Assembly: GCF_014529535.1 (NCBI RefSeq)
Contig: NW_023503423.1
Location: forward strand, 5,132,473-5,196,472
Reading direction: 5' to 3'
DNA length: 64,000 nucleotides
Origin: Bradysia coprophila
Taxonomy: Eukaryota > Arthropoda > Insecta > Diptera > Sciaridae
Part shown: piece after piece, positions 10,880 through 21,580 of the stretch
Layout of the letters: each line of letters begins with the position of its first letter
How positions within the stretch are numbered: position 1 is the stretch's first letter
Position numbers and translations under genes: made by a program
Notes under the pieces: generated by a model
The model's database searches: none
Told to the model about the DNA's origin: nothing
What the model saw: the letters and a program-made list of their open reading frames with translations, nothing else

Positions 10880-11204
10880 CCCATAACTAACTAAAGGTCG
10901 AACCAAAATAGCTCGAAATCTTTTTCCGAGCATCCTGGATTCTTCTGGTCCACTGGTAGACCAGTTCGTGAAACTATTACAAAATTTCCACTCAAGCTGT
11001 TTCAAAACAAAATTATGTTGATCATGGGACATGTCATGGAATTCGCCACATGTCTTCATAACCAGACAACTTAAGCAATGAATAAAAGTTGATGCTTGAC
11101 TTTCTCTGCATCATGTCTAAGTGTTTGATCGCAAGGTTAGTTAGCATTAATTTGAGTAGTTAACAAAGAAACTAAGATTGATACTTGTTCTAATTGCTGA
11201 ACTA
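10880..11204. other. Gap after MULE copy 1, no gene seen
   Basis: Ordinary AT-rich DNA up to the foldback at 11205. No frame here resembles a known protein. Confidence 0.5.
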
Positions 11205-11610
11205 CTTAAGAGCAATCTTCACTTGGCAAATTTGTAGCCTAAATTTGGGCATAAAAATGTTACATTTTTGACGATAATTTTGCCCTCGCATCCTTTCTGG
11301 AAAAAGTAAAAACATCATTTGGTGTTGAAATGTGTTAGCTTTGCATAAAAAATAGAAATGTTTGTGGTGATGTAACTTAAGTGCGAGCATCAAAATGTGT
11401 GTCAATTTTCGTGAACTATTGAGTTTTCTCTTATTTTGGTTACAGCATCACAAACCTTTCTATTTTTTATTAGAACCTAACGCATTTCAACACCGAACGA
11501 TGATTTTTCTTTTTCCAAAGAGGATGCGAGGACAAAATTATCGTCAAAAATGTAACATTTTTGTGCCCAAATGTAGGCTACAAATTTGCCGAGTGAATAT
11601 TGCTCTTAAG
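11205..11610. repeat. Foldback inverted repeat, 172-bp arms
   Basis: Arms at about 11205-11376 (starting CTTAAGAGCAATCTTCAC) and 11439-11610 (ending ATTGCTCTTAAG) are diverged inverted copies of each other with a 62-bp spacer. The two open frames of the region (MTHILML..., MCVNFREL...) are mirror products of the arms and share FPxRMRGQNYRQKCNIF, so they are not genes. Confidence 0.85.
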
Positions 11611-11876
11611 AGGCATCGATGTCTGCTGAAAAGCATACATTTGGGCGATTTTTAAATACTTGATTTTGGTTTACTTTTGATGATATCTTTCCACCAGAAT
11701 CGCTTTTCAAAAATGTACGACCGCAATAACGACCACGAATGTGTTAACTTTTATTAGAAAATAGATTTGGTTGCAGCAGTTTGACCAGCTCTGAAAAACG
11801 GAGCAGTTTATGCAAATTTTCATAAACTGCTCAGTTTGGCCAAATTGCCAAAACCAGGGACTATACTAAGGAACAT

Positions 11877-11912
11877 CGCAGGTGGGAATTTTCCCTCTAA
11901 TTCCCACCTGCG
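11877..11912. repeat. Perfect palindrome CGCAGGTGGGAATT
   Basis: CGCAGGTGGGAATT and AATTCCCACCTGCG are separated by 8 nt. The right outer arm of the enclosing element carries only a single CCCACCTGC at about 13439, so the palindrome is a local duplication in the left arm. Confidence 0.75.
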
Positions 11913-12671
11913 AATCTAAATTTACCCACAAGAAAAATTAAAATTATCTGACTTAAAACAATGAGAAGAATCTAATTTTAATAAAAGTTTTGCTTGCGGC
12001 GCATTGAACGTATCTGGAAAATGATAATGGCTGACAAAACTCCGTAAAATATGCAAACCTAGCAAAATCTTTTCTTTAAAAACAACGGAGATATCAACGT
12101 TTGAATGTGAATTTCTGTACAAAAGTTTGAAATATCGGATTCGACCGCCTTTTTATGCAGCGCTCCAACCATACCACTAAACCCGTGGATTGCAGTTTTC
12201 AAATAAGTGAATGATATTTAAACTAACAGTAGTAGTATTTTGATATAAACATTTAGTAGATGTCTACAGTGTAGTAGATTTCATCGACTCCACTGACGTT
12301 TGTTTCTTTTACGCATAAGAAAAAAGACGAAGATGATGTTGAAGCTAAAACTTTTTGAAAGTATTTTTCAAAGGAAAATTATGAGATCGATTCGGAATTC
12401 ATAAAGTTGAAAATAGAATGCTGAAGGAATTAGACCTTTTAATTTGATTTTTTCGAAGCTTTCTATGAACTGAACCTCAGGAATTTGATTCTTCGTCGAA
12501 CAAAAAAAATGTTTTTAGAAATCGGTTAAGAATTACTCGAGTTATGGAGTTTACGAAGAAAAAAGCGTCACAGACATTTTCATTAATTAACGTTTTTGCT
12601 AACATTTCAAACATTTTCAATCATACTTTTATCATGTCATTGACATTTTGAGTGATTTTTCGGATAAGACC

Positions 12672-13352
12672 CCAGGAGAGGGATTACGGCATCAGTTCGA
12701 TTTTCTCAATTCTATCAAAACTCTACTGATAGAGAACGATTCACTACTTCACTGAAATATGTCGCAACAAAGCCAATGTCAACAGAAAAATAATTATTTT
12801 TTACTGGACGGACTCAGGACTCTGGAGCAGTAATCAGTTTTTTAATCGGCCCTATATCGGCCTGGCGATAAGAGTCGTACCGAAGCACCGAACAGGGTAA
12901 TAGAGTTTTTTACACGTCAAATAGAGTAGTTTTTTGATACCAATAATACCATTAGCAGCCTTAATGGTAATTTTGCAATGGCATTATGAAAAAAAAGTAT
13001 GGAAATATTCGCATACTTCGATTAAAGTACTACTTTATTTTTTTTCTATTACCCTGCTAGGTGCTTTGGTCTTACGAATCGATGAAATGAAAGCAAACAT
13101 TTTTTCAAATTCTTATCGCCAAGCCGATATAGTGCCGATTAAAAAACTGATTACTGTGCCAGAGTCCTAAGGTCATGGGCTGTACGATGGCATTTTATTT
13201 GACTAAAATCCGTTGAGTAAAAAAATAATTATTTTTCTGTTGACATTGGCCTTGTTGCTTCGACATCTTTCCGTGAAGTGGTGAATAGTTCTCTACCAGT
13301 AGAGTTTTGATAGAATTGAGAAAATAGAACTGATTCCGCAATCCCTCTCCAG
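12672..13352. repeat. Nested foldback, roughly 230- and 300-bp arms
   Basis: The left arm 12672-12904 and right arm about 13046-13352 pair along their length. Matching blocks are CCAGGAGAGGGATTACGGC, TCTATCAAAACTCTACTG, AAAAATAATTATTTTT, AACTGATTACTG and TATTACCCTG. The unpaired loop is about 140 nt. The 78-residue frame at 12934-13170 runs from the loop into the right arm and is not credible as a gene. Confidence 0.82.
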
Positions 13353-13625
13353 ACCTACGGTCATGATATTACTTTGGCATAAAAAATTGTTACTTTGGTG
13401 CCCAAGATTTCGTTTTTAGGCGCCCCGTTGAAAAGTTTCCCACCTGCACAGAAATCCTTATTTTAGTCCCTGACCAAAACTAATTTTTATTTAAAACTAA
13501 CACATTCGTGATCGTTCTTGCGATCATAGATTTTTCAAGAAGAATTCTGATGAAAAGATATCATCAAAAATGAAATCCGAGACACGTAGGCGACAATTTA
13601 AGCTTAGCATCGATGTCTCTTGACG

Positions 13626-14154
13626 AACAGTGACTGGGATAAAATTTATTACAATTGGAGGTCTTCATTTTGAAACAAATTGACCGCCAGACAAAGAATT
13701 TTCAATGGGCTTTTACATCTTGGAACGGAAACATATCCGATAAACGTAAATTGACGGCGGTTCAACCCTCCGCTCATGGTCGAGGACGAGTCAAAGGGTC
13801 TACAAGATAGGATTTACCTGGAAGAGCTTCCGAACAAATCCATTACCTCACAATAAAAATTGTTCTTGTTCATAGCATTCCCAGGCTATTCAACCTATCT
13901 TTTTCTCAAAGAACTACGTGAAACACCATGCGAAACGCACGAAATTTTTACCTTGTCACTAGTTTCCGATCCAGAAGAAAACAAAATTTACTGAATTTCT
14001 CCGAGTCCAAGTGCTGTAAACGGCTCATCAATTTATTAGGAAAAACTGTTTGAAGCTAAAACAATTGCCTCATAATGTAAACAACATTGTGCAAATTATT
14101 CATGTGTATGCAAGACCGCGCCAATATGATTCCCTAGATAAAGAACGGCAAGAG
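13626..14154. other. Gap, no gene seen
   Basis: No open frame of note, no RNA gene. Ordinary AT-rich intergenic sequence between two inverted-repeat elements. Confidence 0.5.
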
Positions 14155-14472
14155 CAGGGCATATTATTGGGAATTTGATTTATCGAAATTTACTGGAAAC
14201 TTTACCGGAAAATCGTTTGGTAAAATTACACTCTGTAAATTTCAATGTAGTGCAGAATTTGCAAGAGCTGGTCTTTTATCAAAACTATTGTTTTTATCAG
14301 CTGGTGTTCATGCTATTGTTTATCAGTGAGTGAATAGACTGCTAGCTAATAATGATGTAAATAAATGGTCGAATGAACACCAGAAGGACCAGCAAATTCT
14401 GCACTCAAATGAAATCTACTGTGTGTATTAACATACCAGTAATTGGAACGGAATACCCAATAATAGGCCCTG
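14155..14472. mobile_element. MITE with CAGGGC(C)TATTATTG ends
   Basis: The ends CAGGGCATATTATTGGG and CCCAATAATAGGCCCTG are inverted repeats. A second internal pair (GTGCAGAATTTGC near 14253 and CAAATTCTGCAC near 14391) gives a long hairpin. The same termini bound the element at 20144-20410, so this is a family. No clear target duplication. Confidence 0.75.
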
Positions 14473-17400
14473 GACAAGAGAAATACTGAAAACGAAGCTA
14501 GCATATTTTTCCAACCCGACTGGCTTTCAATACATCTACAATATTGAATTACAGCCCATGGCTAAGTTTAGTGTTATTTTGAATTTATTCACTTTTTTTT
14601 GCAATGCTTCCTCCGAAAATACAATTTCGATCAAACTTTTATCCATCAACGTAATATCGCAATAAGCAATCATAATTACCTTTCTATTAACAACATTACC
14701 TAAAAATATTTTTGTACAAGCACATAAAGTGCACTTATGACTTTAATTATATTTGTACACATACACTGCCATCGGAGCTGTGGTCAAAAAAGTTTCATGA
14801 TCTTGGTTGATTAGACGAGTTAACTAAATAATATGGAAAGTAATGGAGGAGAATTGTTGGGCGAGAGAAAAAAAAAGAGTTTGAAACGAACGAAACTCCT
14901 TTTACTTTTATTGACTTCTATAATTTCAAGATTTATTTCGTAATGCAATACAGCAGGTATAATTCCCTTCTACTTTATATCATTCAAAATGCAAACTAAA
15001 CATTACCGTGCAAATCATTCAAATTCTGTTTCAATTATTAGTACCTTTGAGCAATGCACTTGCTGGGTTTTAACCTTAATGCTGAAATTACATAGTTACA
15101 GCATGTTGAAAACAAACATAATACCGCACAAACTAACACTGTCATTCAACCGAAAAAAAAAACATAATTTCAAGATGCAAACCATCTACCTCGTCCTCAA
15201 CATCGAGTCGAGACCGTGCGCTCAACGAATTATTATATTGCATTCGGTTTTTCGTTTACGCAAAGAAATTTCATTTCACGGTGAGATGGTGATGAACGTT
15301 CGAGGTGATTGTCATGGTCACGCAGATATATGAAAGGGAAAACAGTGTAACATGAGTATTATGGAATTGTTGGTTTTTGGTATGCATATACATAATGTTG
15401 TACAGACTCAAACTCACTATGAATGACGTGTGTGGTGTGGCTCTTCAATTTAATGGTATTTCGGCAAAATGATACGAATTTATGTGAATGGGAAATTGCT
15501 CGCAGAATAAAAAAAATGATTTCGGTGCAAGGTGGTTTTTTTCTCTGGTAGGCAAACTGAGTCACTAATTAAGATTCGAACTATGTTCAGTTTGATTATT
15601 ATTTATGTTGTAATTTGATGTAATTAAACCCCGGTTTTTTGAGTCTGTAATTCGGTTCATAAAGCGTTCATCAGATTCGAGTGATTGATGATGGTAAGAG
15701 AAGGTGCTCTCGCTCTGACATAAACGTATTTTAATGTAAAAAAGACCGCAATTAAATGGAACAATTTATTACAAATTAATTTAATATTTGAGTCGGTGGT
15801 CCGTAACACGCAGTTTTTATTATTTGCACACCCTCGATATATGGCTCTGTAGGAGTCGAACTAACGTTTGACTAAATGACTTGCATCTTGTGGGATTTAT
15901 GGAATCAACAAATGAGAACGACCAAGAGGTTTGGAACAAAAGTGTTTGTAGACCTAGGTTCCTTTTTAGCCGGAATGTTCAGCCCTCCCAAACTTCCATA
16001 TCTATCTTTCTATCTAACGTTTTCGCTTTCAAATTTACGCTTTTTTCGTGTTTTTCGTGAACCTCGTAGGTCATTCAATCGGATTTCTTTTTCTACATTT
16101 TCGTTGAAATTTTGTCACATCGATGCTGTAAATGTTGAGCTTTATGCAAACAAAAATTTACAGTGACAAGTCATAGGTCATTGAGAAACACAACGATGTC
16201 CGGTTCTTCGGAGACTATGTTTGTATTGCGATACATATTGTTAATGCGACGAACAAAAAACGTAAAATGGCTTTAGACATTTGAGCCACAAAAAGACATT
16301 CAGGTGGACCAAAAATGTCACATTCTCAAACAGTTTTTCCCACTTTTTCATCCCAGTTGTGTCAATTTTTGTTCGGAGTGTGACCTTTTGATGCGCCTGA
16401 ATATAATAGCAGATTACGCACCAATGTTATTTTGACGATTTTGAAGTTATGTACCGAGTGGAAGGCTTGATATGTAAACTTAATCGACAAAATAAATATT
16501 TTAGACAGAGGTGCCGTATACAGATATAACAAGATAAATAGACTTGCCCTAGAGAGATAAATCCGAGGTTGTCGTTCTAGGCAGAAAAAATAGTATTTGT
16601 TACTCAGACCAAAAAGTGCGCTATGCTCCACTCCATCCTCGTAAGTCTTCATAACCCGGGTCAAAAATACACCGTTTTGACCCTAGTGACATAATGTACT
16701 ATTAGCCTGAGTTAACGTGTGGCCAAACAAACTATGTTAGAACCCAGAAGGTATTTTATTCATAGAACAGCTACGAATTTCGAATTGGTCTTACGCCAAT
16801 TTGAATTGACATAGACATAGAAATGTTGCTGTAAGTTGTATTCAGGTTCGCGTGTTGTTGATGTCTTTCGTTTATGGGTACATAGCAATGAATCTTCACA
16901 ATACAACTCTACTAAGAACAGTTTTAATAGCCACATCTTACCATAAATCAAGCTTTTGGCTGATCATTAATCTTTTCTTTGTATATTTATCTCTTACACT
17001 CTCGTCAAATATTTGTTTTCAGCGTTCGTTTTTTTTCTCTTCTTATTTTGATTGAAGGTTGGTCTGATTTGCAACGGGCGATTGACAATATAAGTGAATT
17101 GAAACACGTTTTGCGTGATATGTTCATTTGTCAAGAAATTAAAGTTAAACTAATATGCGAACATATATATAATGTTGGAGATACGAAGTATTTTGCACAA
17201 AAAAAAACGACAACATGGAATGGGATAGTGCAGTTTTTACGATGATATAAGAGAGCCTTTGCCGAATGGGAAAAAAAATCAATTCGCACAAAAAATATGT
17301 TATTATTACTTACTCTTTCCATTAGTTCGGATTACGTGATTTCGGTCGAACATTTTATTATTAATAACAAAATGATTAATTACATTTTCGTTGTGTCACC

Positions 17401-18791
17401 ATGTTAGCAACTCCCACAAAATGCACATCGGTGAGATGAAGGATAAGATGGAATTGTTCGCAGCATGTTGCTCTTTTGTGGCGCTACATCGAACATATTA
17501 GCTGTACGATATTGCGTGGGTGTGGCACTGCAAATATACTGTTATATTTGTGGTCGGTGCCTTACTTTAACAATTATACAATTTTTTCCCATTCTCTTAT
17601 TGCTTCTGCAAAGAAAGCGCTATTGAGGGCATTCAGAGATCCCTGAGCGCCTGTCGACTAGAAGGCGAGGCCTACAACTAGGCATAAGGAATTCTACGAG
17701 TCTCAAAGAATATTATGACACTTCAGATTGATCACGTTCGAATGGTCTGTTTCCATAACAGTAAACACAGATCCTTTGCTTCGAGTTCCTTTATCATCCA
17801 TACACATCACCTTAGTCTTTCCGTCACCGTTAACTTGATTCAATAATTATAGGTCCTAGTTCAATGGTATTGAGATTTGCACTGAGCAGCTACATTTTGT
17901 ATAACATCAGATTAAAGTGGACATCAAACTAATGAAGTAAGAGATTTTGCATCAATACTCGTTCACATCGACTATAGTGATTAATGCAAAATCTCTGCTA
18001 TAGCAGAAACAATGATTGTATCGCGATACACTTATCGTTTTTAATGGGCTAATATAGCATAATATGAAGAGGAAGAAGTATATCAACGGCGACTTTTATT
18101 TACGGATGGAAGCTTTGTGGCTTTGTGGCCAGAGAGGGGCGAGGGTGACTAATCACTCGACTTAGAATTTTCTATTTTCTTTCAGAACTGAACAATGTTT
18201 TTTATATGTAAGATGTGTGATTAACCGTTTTTATCCACGAATAAAAAGGTCTGTTTGTTACGCCACTTCACAAAACAATAAAAAAGTTGAGAGTTCAGGG
18301 GATAAATGTCTATTTTTTTCACTTGTTAATATAAGAAGGGAGGAAATAGACATTTTCTACCTCGAACTGTCATCAGGAACATCCTATTCATTATTGGAAA
18401 ATAAGATTTGATTAGAGCTTTGGGAGAGAAGCAGATATAAGATTATTTGTTGCCTACTCCCGTTACTTCTACTATCAGGAAAATTTTCCGTTTTTCAATA
18501 AGAAGTCATTATTTCGCTTTTAGATGCTTGGTACTTGAATGAAAATGTACGAAAATAAAGGACAGTGACCACATTTAAGTTTTTGTGACAAGAAATTATG
18601 GAAATTCAAGAAAAACAAAATTCAAGAACTTTCATCTGTCAATATTCCAAATTTTCTCAAAATTTCTGCATTTTATCGATTTTGAAAAATTTCAGTCGAT
18701 AAATTTTAAGAAAGTTAAGAAGAAGATAGGTTGGTGGGAAAATGATCACTACGATATGTACACCATACACCACTGATGTACTACATCAGTC
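14473..18791. other. 4.3 kb without a supported gene
   Basis: AT-rich. Frames at 14989-15333 (114 residues), 15876-16166 and 16362-16664 show no domain, signal peptide plus splice context, or compositional bias that would support them. A hairpin AGAGATTTTGCAT / ATGCAAAATCTCT lies at 17941-17996. This stretch may be regulatory or hold lineage-specific non-coding RNA, but nothing specific is visible. Confidence 0.5.
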
Positions 18792-18911
18792 TCTCTCGCA
18801 TCGTCTAATAATTAGTCTGTGTAACTTTTTTGCCGTCTATAATTTGGTTCTGTAAATTTAAATTTTATATAAAACAAATTGCACAGACTAATTATGAGCC
18901 GGTGCGAGAGA
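18792..18911. mobile_element. 120-bp hairpin MITE
   Basis: Inverted ends of about 30 bp: TCTCTCGCATCG...ATTAGTCTGTG at 18792-18822 and CACAGACTAATTATG...GTGCGAGAGA at 18882-18911. Immediately downstream a GC-rich patch (about 18931-19010, with CCGGCGCC and GGGCCGG) stands out from the AT-rich surroundings. Confidence 0.78.
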
Positions 18912-19129
18912 AAAAAAAACTCTTAAGTTACCGACACCGTTCCGGCGCCTGGCTCGCATTGCGGCCCTCCGCTTCGCTCCGGGGCAATGGGCCGGATCGC
19001 TCGGCGCGGTAAAACGCTTTTTATGTACAATGAAAATTTGTGTTCATTTAGTAAAAAGATGAATTCTGTGAGGACGAACTAAACTCCTTTACGTTACATT
19101 TCTTAACAGGATGAATGAAGGAGGGGTAG

Positions 19130-19261
19130 GGTAATCTCGCACACCACACAAATTCATGGTGTGCGAGATTCACCTCTAAGTGGTGAATCTCGCACAGTCA
19201 TGACTTTTCGTTACATGTCGTAAAAGGACGCATACTATGATCGCGTGTGCGAGATTCCCCG
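19130..19261. repeat. Clustered AATCTCGCAC motifs in both orientations
   Basis: AATCTCGCACACCAC, GGTGTGCGAGATTCAC, GTGAATCTCGCAC and GTGTGCGAGATTCC lie within 130 bp. They form two stacked hairpins, so it is probably an inverted-repeat element or its remains. Confidence 0.65.
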
Positions 19262-19399
19262 ACACCAATTAAACACCTTCGTTGAAGAATGAATTCAGTA
19301 GGATCAAAGCTAACACTGAATACCTAAAAAATTACACTGGAAAAATATGCAAAGGCGAATCAGGACGATACGCGAAAATTAGGAAAATTCCAGGTTCTA

Positions 19400-19800
19400 T
19401 TTCGCTGGTTCTTAAGACCGTTCCTTCAGACAGTCGCCGTTTTGTCTCACTGTATTCTTCAGGAAGTCAACGTTTCTTACAGACCGTCGACTTCCTGAAG
19501 AAACGATGAGAAGAAAAGGTGGCATGCGGAAGAAACGATGAGAAGAAAAGGAGACATGCGGGAGAAACGATCAGAAATTACAAACATGGTTTCTTCAGAA
19601 AGTCGAGAATTCTTAAAAAATCACCGTTTCATGTTGTCGTTTCTTCAGGAAGTCACCGCTTTCAAAAGAAACGGTGACTTCCTGAAGAAACTACGACCTC
19701 CTGAAGAACCGGCGAGAAGGATCAACAACTTCCTGAAGGGACCACGAGTTCATGAAGAAACCCGATTAGTCGTTGTTTCTTCAGGAAGTCGTCGATACTC
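19400..19800. repeat. Cluster of TTCTTCAGGAAGTC motifs on both strands
   Basis: About ten copies or near copies of TTCTTCAGGAAGTC or its complement GACTTCCTGAAGAA occur in 400 bp, several as facing pairs that can form hairpins (e.g. around 19655-19700). The core TTCAGGAA is self-complementary in outline. Frames through it read as runs of SGSRRF-like peptides and are by-products of the repeat. Confidence 0.7.
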
Positions 19801-19840
19801 ATGTCGTCGAAATTTCAGGACAATACAACCTAACTCAACC

Positions 19841-20000
19841 CATCTCAACTCAACTAAATCCATAGCAACTCAACTCAATCCATCACAGCTCAACTCAATC
19901 CATCGCAACTCAACTCAATCCATCGCAACTCAACTCAATCCATCGCAGCTCAACTCAATCCATCGCAGCTCAACTCAATCCATCACAACTCAATTGAAAA
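19841..20000 (+). repeat. 20-bp minisatellite, eight units
   Basis: Eight head-to-tail units of exactly 20 bp, consensus CATCGCAACTCAACTCAATC, with A/G variation at one site (GCAACT or GCAGCT). The array is in register from 19841 to about 20000. The frame that crosses it reads a repeating QLNSIHRNST-type peptide only because of the repeat. Confidence 0.92.
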
Positions 20001-20143
20001 CATTGAGTTGTGCTAAGATATCCCACATCAAGAAAAGATGGTAAAGATAAGGTAAAGGAAAAGCTTTTTATCATTTTTTCCAAAATTAAAAGAAAATGGA
20101 AAAATTGCAAAATTGCAAAATTGCTTCACTGTGATCAGTTAAC

Positions 20144-20410
20144 CAGGGCCTATTGTTGACAATTTTGTTAACTAAAATTACAGTGAACGACATCTCAAAT
20201 GTCTCACTGTCAATTTTTTCTGAGAATTTTATTGTGTCATTGCAAATTCACAATGACATTCTCTGAAAAAAATGACAGTGAGACATTTGAGATGTCGTTC
20301 ACTGTACTGAAACTTACGGAAAAAGATGTTCGGTAATTTCAGTAAATTTGATCTAAATATTAGCAATTTTTAGTAATTTCAGTTAATAAAATTCTCAATA
20401 ATAGGCCCTG
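20144..20410. mobile_element. MITE with long perfect internal hairpin
   Basis: Ends CAGGGCCTATTGTTGACA and CTCAATAATAGGCCCTG match the family at 14155-14472. Inside, about 20182-20304 is a near-perfect hairpin: ACAGTGAACGACATCTCAAA pairs with the complement at the other end, then GTCTCACTGTCA and AATGTCATTG blocks pair too. 267 bp, non-coding. Confidence 0.8.
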
Positions 20411-21438
20411 AAATTGACGAAACTGTGGAAAGGTGTGATGTTTACAGTGATTCCTATCGGAGGAAATAAAAATACTTGGACCTGATTTGTGACTGTAATT
20501 TTCGGTTGTATGCTAAGAGAATCCACTAAAAATAGCTGTAGTTTGTACAATGATTTCATTGCAGAATTCCTTTCATAAGTGCTTTTGGATCGAAAGTCTG
20601 CAGTAAAAAATTGTGTATAACAAATTAAAACGAAATTTGTAAACAAATTTACAAGATTAACTCACTGCGGTCTTAAACCAATATACAAATCAGTGCGTGG
20701 AATTTAGTTTATAACAACTTTTCACTGGGAGAAAAAAAAAGTTTTTTTTTTTTGAAATATTCCCACAAAACCTACATGCTTGTAGGCAGAAAAAAAGTGT
20801 AATGTTCACTTGCAATTTTTATTTAATTTTACGTCTAATAAAAGCTCAAATTGTTATTTAATTCGCGTTTAATATAATGACCTTGTCCTCACAATAATAT
20901 GTACCCATATAGATGATCGAAAGAAATGAATGAATGAAGAAAAAAAAACAATTAACCGCTGTTCTAATTCTTTTTTGTGCTGGCACAAGCAAACTAATAA
21001 TATTTCGCGCAAATGTTACATAATTTAAGAAAGAGAAAAAAATGTTTGACACCATCGATTCTATAATGTTCAATGATCCAGCAAGAGTACATTACGGGTG
21101 GTAGGTATATCATAATGTTGCCCAACAAAATCTTTTGTAAAAAAAAAAAATTCTGCCCGAACAAAACACATATCGTTTGCGATTTGCAATAAAGTGGGAG
21201 CCCACAGTTCCATGTAATTGTAAATTGTGATACAGATTTTTACTTTCGTCTTATTATTCATTTCGTTGTATGGTATAACCTTATACTTCTTCATGTACTT
21301 TACAATTTTTACAATTTTGTCCAGTATGTATGTCCGGATGTTTTACCTCGTGTATATATATGCAACAGTCTATATTGTTACGTTTATTTTCTTTATACCA
21401 TTCGGTTTTGGTATAGAAGAATAAGTAAAAGGCCCGCA
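20411..21438. other. Upstream region of the SYGxP cuticle gene
   Basis: AT-rich and without a supported gene; small frames on either strand lack any recognisable features. It precedes the TATA box at 21439, so it is the likely place for that gene's control elements. Confidence 0.5.
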
Positions 21439-21446
21439 TATAAAAG
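21439..21446 (+). promoter_or_regulatory. TATA box of SYGxP cuticle gene
   Basis: TATAAAAG in a GC-containing context (CCCGCATATAAAAGCAC), 142 bp before the ATG at 21581. Transcription should start near 21470. Strong TATA boxes are common in insect cuticle-protein genes. No exact TCAGT initiator is present at the expected position. Confidence 0.7.
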
Positions 21447-21580
21447 CACTTGAATTTCGGTAGTTCCATGCCATTTACAATATTAAGTGACACGAAGCGA
21501 CACACAATAAAGGCTTGATCGAATCGAAAGGGATATAAGTTTAGTGATTTTTTTGTTTTGTTTAAATAAACATCGCTGCA

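Larger units (their letters stand above)
11609..13625. mobile_element. Large inverted-repeat element with nested foldback
   Basis: Outer arms about 11609-11905 and 13425-13625 are inverted matches: AGGCATCGATGTCTGCTG / complement of CATCGATGTCTCTTG, TTTGATGATATCTTTCC, ACGAATGTGTTAACTTTTA, AAACCAGGGACTATAC, GCAGGTGGGAA. The left arm is interrupted by a small hairpin (GAGCAGTTTATG...CATAAACTGCTC, about 11801-11832). No transposase frame is recognised inside. Confidence 0.75.

Noticed and set aside
12934..13170. 78-residue forward frame with two hydrophobic stretches
   Set aside because: It runs from the loop into one arm of a foldback repeat; no start context or family resemblance.
14989..15333. 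114-residue forward frame
   Set aside because: No signal peptide, domain, splice context or compositional support; a frame of this size is plausible by chance.
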